Assembly: GCA_028751875.1 (NCBI GenBank)
Contig: CM054145.1
Span: 928,172 to 992,171 of the forward strand
DNA from: Rapana venosa
Lineage: Eukaryota > Mollusca > Gastropoda > Neogastropoda > Muricidae
DNA length: 64,000 nucleotides
Direction of reading: 5' to 3'
Numbering within the stretch: position 1 is the stretch's first letter; the number at the start of each line of letters is the position of its first letter. The notes beneath the pieces were generated by a model that was not told where the DNA came from, searched no databases, and was given only the letters and a program-made list of their open reading frames with translations. Position numbers and translations under genes: made by a program. Below, piece by piece: positions 60,855 to 64,000 of the stretch.

Positions 60855-61470
60855 CATTGACAACGGGACTTCCGATAACGATCGTTTATTTGATATTTCA
60901 AAATCACTTGTACATTGTCCTGTTTATTCATTTATGTAAGTTTAAGGCTGGTTAATCTGTTCTAACTCTTATTGCATTCTAATATTCATTTTTTCTGTCA
61001 GCAATTTTATTTTTGCATATTCTCTTCTTGTGCTCTCCTCTACCTCTCTCACTTTCTCTCTTTCTCACTCACTCGCTCACGTACACTCACACACACGCAC
61101 GCACGCACACACACATGTATGCACATACGCACACACACACTCACACATACACACACCCTTTCCCCACTAGTCTAATATCACTTTTAAAGTGAAAATACTT
61201 TAAATCAAAGAACGAACGCGCCACGCACACACAACACACACACACGCACACATACGCACGCATGCACACACATATGCACATGCGTTCATGCAGAGAGAGA
61301 TAGAGAGTCCATGGTTGTGTAGCCTTTTTGGTGTGTACTGAATGCACACGAACGCACGCTCTCTTTTCCCTCTCTCTCTCCCCCTCCCTCTCTCTCTCCC
61401 CCTCCCTCTCTCCCCCTCCCTCTCTCCCCCCCCCTCTCTCTCTCTGTCTCTCCCCCCCCTCTCTCTCCAT
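60762..61470 (+). repeat. CA, GA and CT simple repeats in clean sequence
   Basis: CA/GA array at 60,762-60,852, CA-rich at 61,080-61,160 and 61,222-61,280, and CT/C-rich at 61,350-61,470. About 280 bp of unique sequence (60,855-61,060) lies between them; it is the segment that has a corrupted copy at 58,730. Confidence 0.9.
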
Positions 61471-61591
61471 GACTGAGTGGTAATGTGAGTAGTTGATGGC
61501 ATAAATAAGTGATTAAGCTTATCATTAGCTTTCAATAATATGTGTGTGTATGTTACTGATTTCTTCATGTTTATTTTCCCTTTTTCACAAG

Positions 61592-61695
61592 AGCCTGGTG
61601 TAAAGCCTCAGGCTTATTCAGTCGCCCTCAATAAGACGTTTGAGTCGAGTTCCACTGATCCCAGAAGCATTGCTGAAGCTGTTAGACCTGTGCAC
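61592..61695 (+). CDS. Possible isolated exon, unknown product
   Basis: A pyrimidine-rich acceptor (TTTCCCTTTTTCACAAG) is followed by 104 open bases reading EPGVKPQAYSVALNKTFESS, then TDPRSIAEAVRPVH, and a good donor GTGAGC at 61,696. No partner exon was found in the window and I do not recognise the peptide. It could equally be a chance open stretch in unique DNA. Confidence 0.2.
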
Positions 61696-62606
61696 GTGAG
61701 CCTCTTCCCTAGCGGTGTGTGTCGCTACATGGTCTGATCAAATGTGAACAAAATGCCCAAAGCTGTTCAGGGATGTAGGCTACACCTGACATTGCTTTCG
61801 TCATTTCAATGAAGAGACCGTTTCCTGCAGGCCTTCACTACTTTTCTCCCATGAACGTAAAGATTGACAGGGATCTTGAACATCCCACAAACAGGATCGA
61901 CTCAGAGTACACAGAGTAAGGCCTAGTACTCTTGAACGAAGATGGCCAACCAAGGAACGTAAAGGAAGCTTTGGCTCTCCTTGTGGCCTCCTTGCAACTG
62001 GAGCACCCCTACAATTCAACCTACACAGAAAGGAAGGCGATTCACCACAGCAATCCTAACTGAGCAGACTTTGAAAATGTAGCTTTGTCAATGAGCAACA
62101 CAACGTAATTTACTGAATAAGTCCTCTACTGTTTGATTATCTTCTATCAAGACTACATCTCCTGATCTTCTCTCATTTGCTTTACACGGTCAGATGTGTC
62201 CGGGGTGGGTGGGTGTGGGGGTGGGGGGTGGGGGTGGGGAATAATGGTAGGCCTTTCCAGCTCCTCTCATGGGCCATACAACTTGATTTGCAGGGTAGTC
62301 TCTGTTGGCTACAATAATCTTCCTCAGCCATCCCCTGATGACGTCAGTATGTCCCTCACTGTCATTGCAGACATTCCGATTTCTGTTAGCTATGTAAGCA
62401 TCTTTTCAGTCTGGCTCCACTGGTGCCCCATGCAAACACATTTCTCCGTCTCGTTTTGCTGAACGAAAGCAGCAGTCTTTCTCCTGCCTCTTAATCCCCA
62501 GTCCCCCTAAGGCCAAGTCCAGCAACACAGTTGCCGTGACGGCTTTCACCAGCTCTTGACAAATGTCTTCGAAAACAAAGCATTGCAATCTTAGGATGAC
62601 ACTGAA

Positions 62607-62866
62607 CTGGATGACATCCAAAACTCTTTCACATGGGGAAGCTGGGTGCTGCTCCGGACTGGATGACATCCAAAACTCTTTCACATGGGGAAGCTGGGTG
62701 CAGCTCCGGACTGGATGACATCCAAAACTCTTTCACATGGGGAAGCTGGGTGCAGCTCCGGACTGGATGACATCCAAAACTCTTTCACATGGGGAAGCTG
62801 GGTGCTGCTCCGGACTGGATGACATCCAAAACTCTTTCACATGGGGAAGCTGGGTGCTGCTCCCGA
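62607..62866 (+). repeat. 52-bp tandem repeat, five copies
   Basis: CTGGATGACATCCAAAACTC TTTCACATGGGGAAGCTGGG recurs at exactly 52-bp spacing (62,607; 62,659; 62,711; 62,763; 62,815) with only a T/A change. The period is not a multiple of three, so no repeat protein results. Confidence 0.95.
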
Positions 62867-63539
62867 GGCAAAAAGGAGTTTACGTCCCTGACAAGGACCT
62901 TGATGACCTCGCCATGGCCAGACTAACCAAGCTTGTGCTGTTTGCGGCATGTAGCTTGTGGGGTGTTTTGTATCGCCGATAGGCTACGTCTTTGGCAACA
63001 CTGCCCACTTCAAAGTTCAGCGGAGTTTGTATTCTCCCAAGACACTGCATGTCACTTCTCTATGTTCCCATCTGCAAGGTTACTATAATGGCCAAGTGCT
63101 CACCTTTTGTGTTTCTTCTTTTCATCAGTTTCTTTATTTTTTAAAACATTAAAAAGGGATTTCTTTTTTGAAATGGCACCAGTTTCAATGTTATTATTTT
63201 TTTTTTGTTAGATGCTCACCATTTCCTTTTTTTTCTGAATCTCGCGGTGCATGCTGGGTATTTTGAGGATCCCCCCCCTCCCCCCTAAATAATATGAATG
63301 TTTTTTGTATTTCCATTCGTCTATACATGGGCAAGTTTAAGGCACAGCAGGTCTACACACAGATTAACTTGGGAGTTAATCTTATCTCAATCCATGAGTC
63401 ACCATCGACTGAAACATGGCGGTCATGTTAAAAATATGCTAAGCTGACAAACTGTGCAAAGTAAAAAACACAACATGAGACGGAAGCAGAAGCAAAAGAG
63501 CTTAAAAAGAAAAGAGTAAGCCCCTGGTGAAAAAGGGAA

Positions 63540-63574
63540 CACACACACACACACACACACGCGCGCGCATGCAC

Positions 63575-63612
<38 letters not shown>
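63540..63612 (+). repeat. CA and CTAT microsatellites
   Basis: (CA)n runs into GCGCGCGC and then about nine CTAT units. Confidence 0.95.
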
Positions 63613-63696
63613 ATGATGTGGATGGAGTGCCAGTGCTCCGGTCAGCTGTGTAGCGCTATCCGGTCACATGGATTTTGTTTGTCCTTTAGAATCTGT

Positions 63697-63950
63697 GTAA
63701 ATAATCATGATCAGGGGTTAGAGCACTGGGCTCTCCCAGTATAAGATTAAGCAGCGTTGAGTGTGGCTGCCTCACAGATGAGCAACCTTTGGTGCTTCTT
63801 GGTTTCAATACAGTTTCCCAGTTCACCCACCTGTAAATGGGTACCCACCCTCCTTGGAAAAAGGGAAGGCAACACAACAAGTGAGAGGAAATGGGCATTA
63901 GGCTACCCTGAAGATGCTGGCTCCTATAGAAGTTGCTGTCTCTGATACCT
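63697..63950 (+). mobile_element. SINE-like element, family D
   Basis: It starts ATCAGGGGTTAGAGCACTGG (A-box-like) and carries the blocks CAGTTCACCCACCTGTAAAT and GATGCTGGCTCCTATAGAAG, ending TGTCTCTGATACC before a poly-C run. Fragments of its 3' part occur at 18,080-18,125 and 32,975-33,030. Confidence 0.6.
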
Positions 63951-64000
63951 CCCCCCCCCCCCCCCCCCCCCAACCACCACCTTGTTTTTTCCAGTGAGTT

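Overview
This is a eukaryotic window, dense in simple repeats and poor in genes. It holds split exons with GT/AG borders, tRNA-derived SINEs with target-site duplications, fragments of several non-LTR retrotransposons, and long CA/GT and CT/GA tracts. There are no bacterial-style operons. The style fits an invertebrate, most likely a mollusc. That placement is an inference from repeat style and was not tested by a search.

The one protein-coding gene I recognise with confidence is a UFM1-specific peptidase of the UFSP1 type (family C78) on the + strand, spread over about 14 kb (35,697-49,481). Exon 1 has the HYxCDGTDDR motif. Exon 2 has the catalytic GWGCGYRTLQ block. A short exon has GGDSDASSKG. 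The last exon has catalytic DPHY and the C-terminal SFYNLCLPQ. The splice phases agree where they can be tested. Three oddities stand out: no recognisable middle segment (the usual GDK...GS..WIG part), a long in-frame repeat region after the catalytic Cys block, and a 10-bp tandem duplication that breaks the frame in the last exon.

Layout. 1-5.3 kb: SINEs, CT repeats and poly-G. 5.3-16.1 kb: three tandem copies of a 3.4-4.5 kb unit, each with exon-like modules ending in GT donors; a fourth partial copy lies at 21.1-22.6 kb. 17.4-20.96 kb: a weak three-exon candidate transcript. 23.6-24.2 kb: a LINE 3' end. 28.2-34.4 kb: three LINE fragments of different types. 35.0-35.7 kb: a tandem repeat leading directly into UFSP1 exon 1. 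35.8-37.0 kb: a GT minisatellite in UFSP1 intron 1. 40.93-46.74 kb: a near-identical 2.9-kb tandem duplication inside a UFSP1 intron. 47.3-49.3 kb: two further minisatellites. 49.7-60.7 kb: a strongly homopolymer-biased block that looks like uncorrected sequence; part of it is a corrupted copy of clean sequence at 60.8-61.05 kb. 61-64 kb: clean unique sequence, a 52-bp minisatellite and another SINE.

I see no new enzymatic system here. The most informative points are the UFSP1 gene architecture, the tandem exon-like units, and evidence that about 11 kb of the window may be an assembly artefact.
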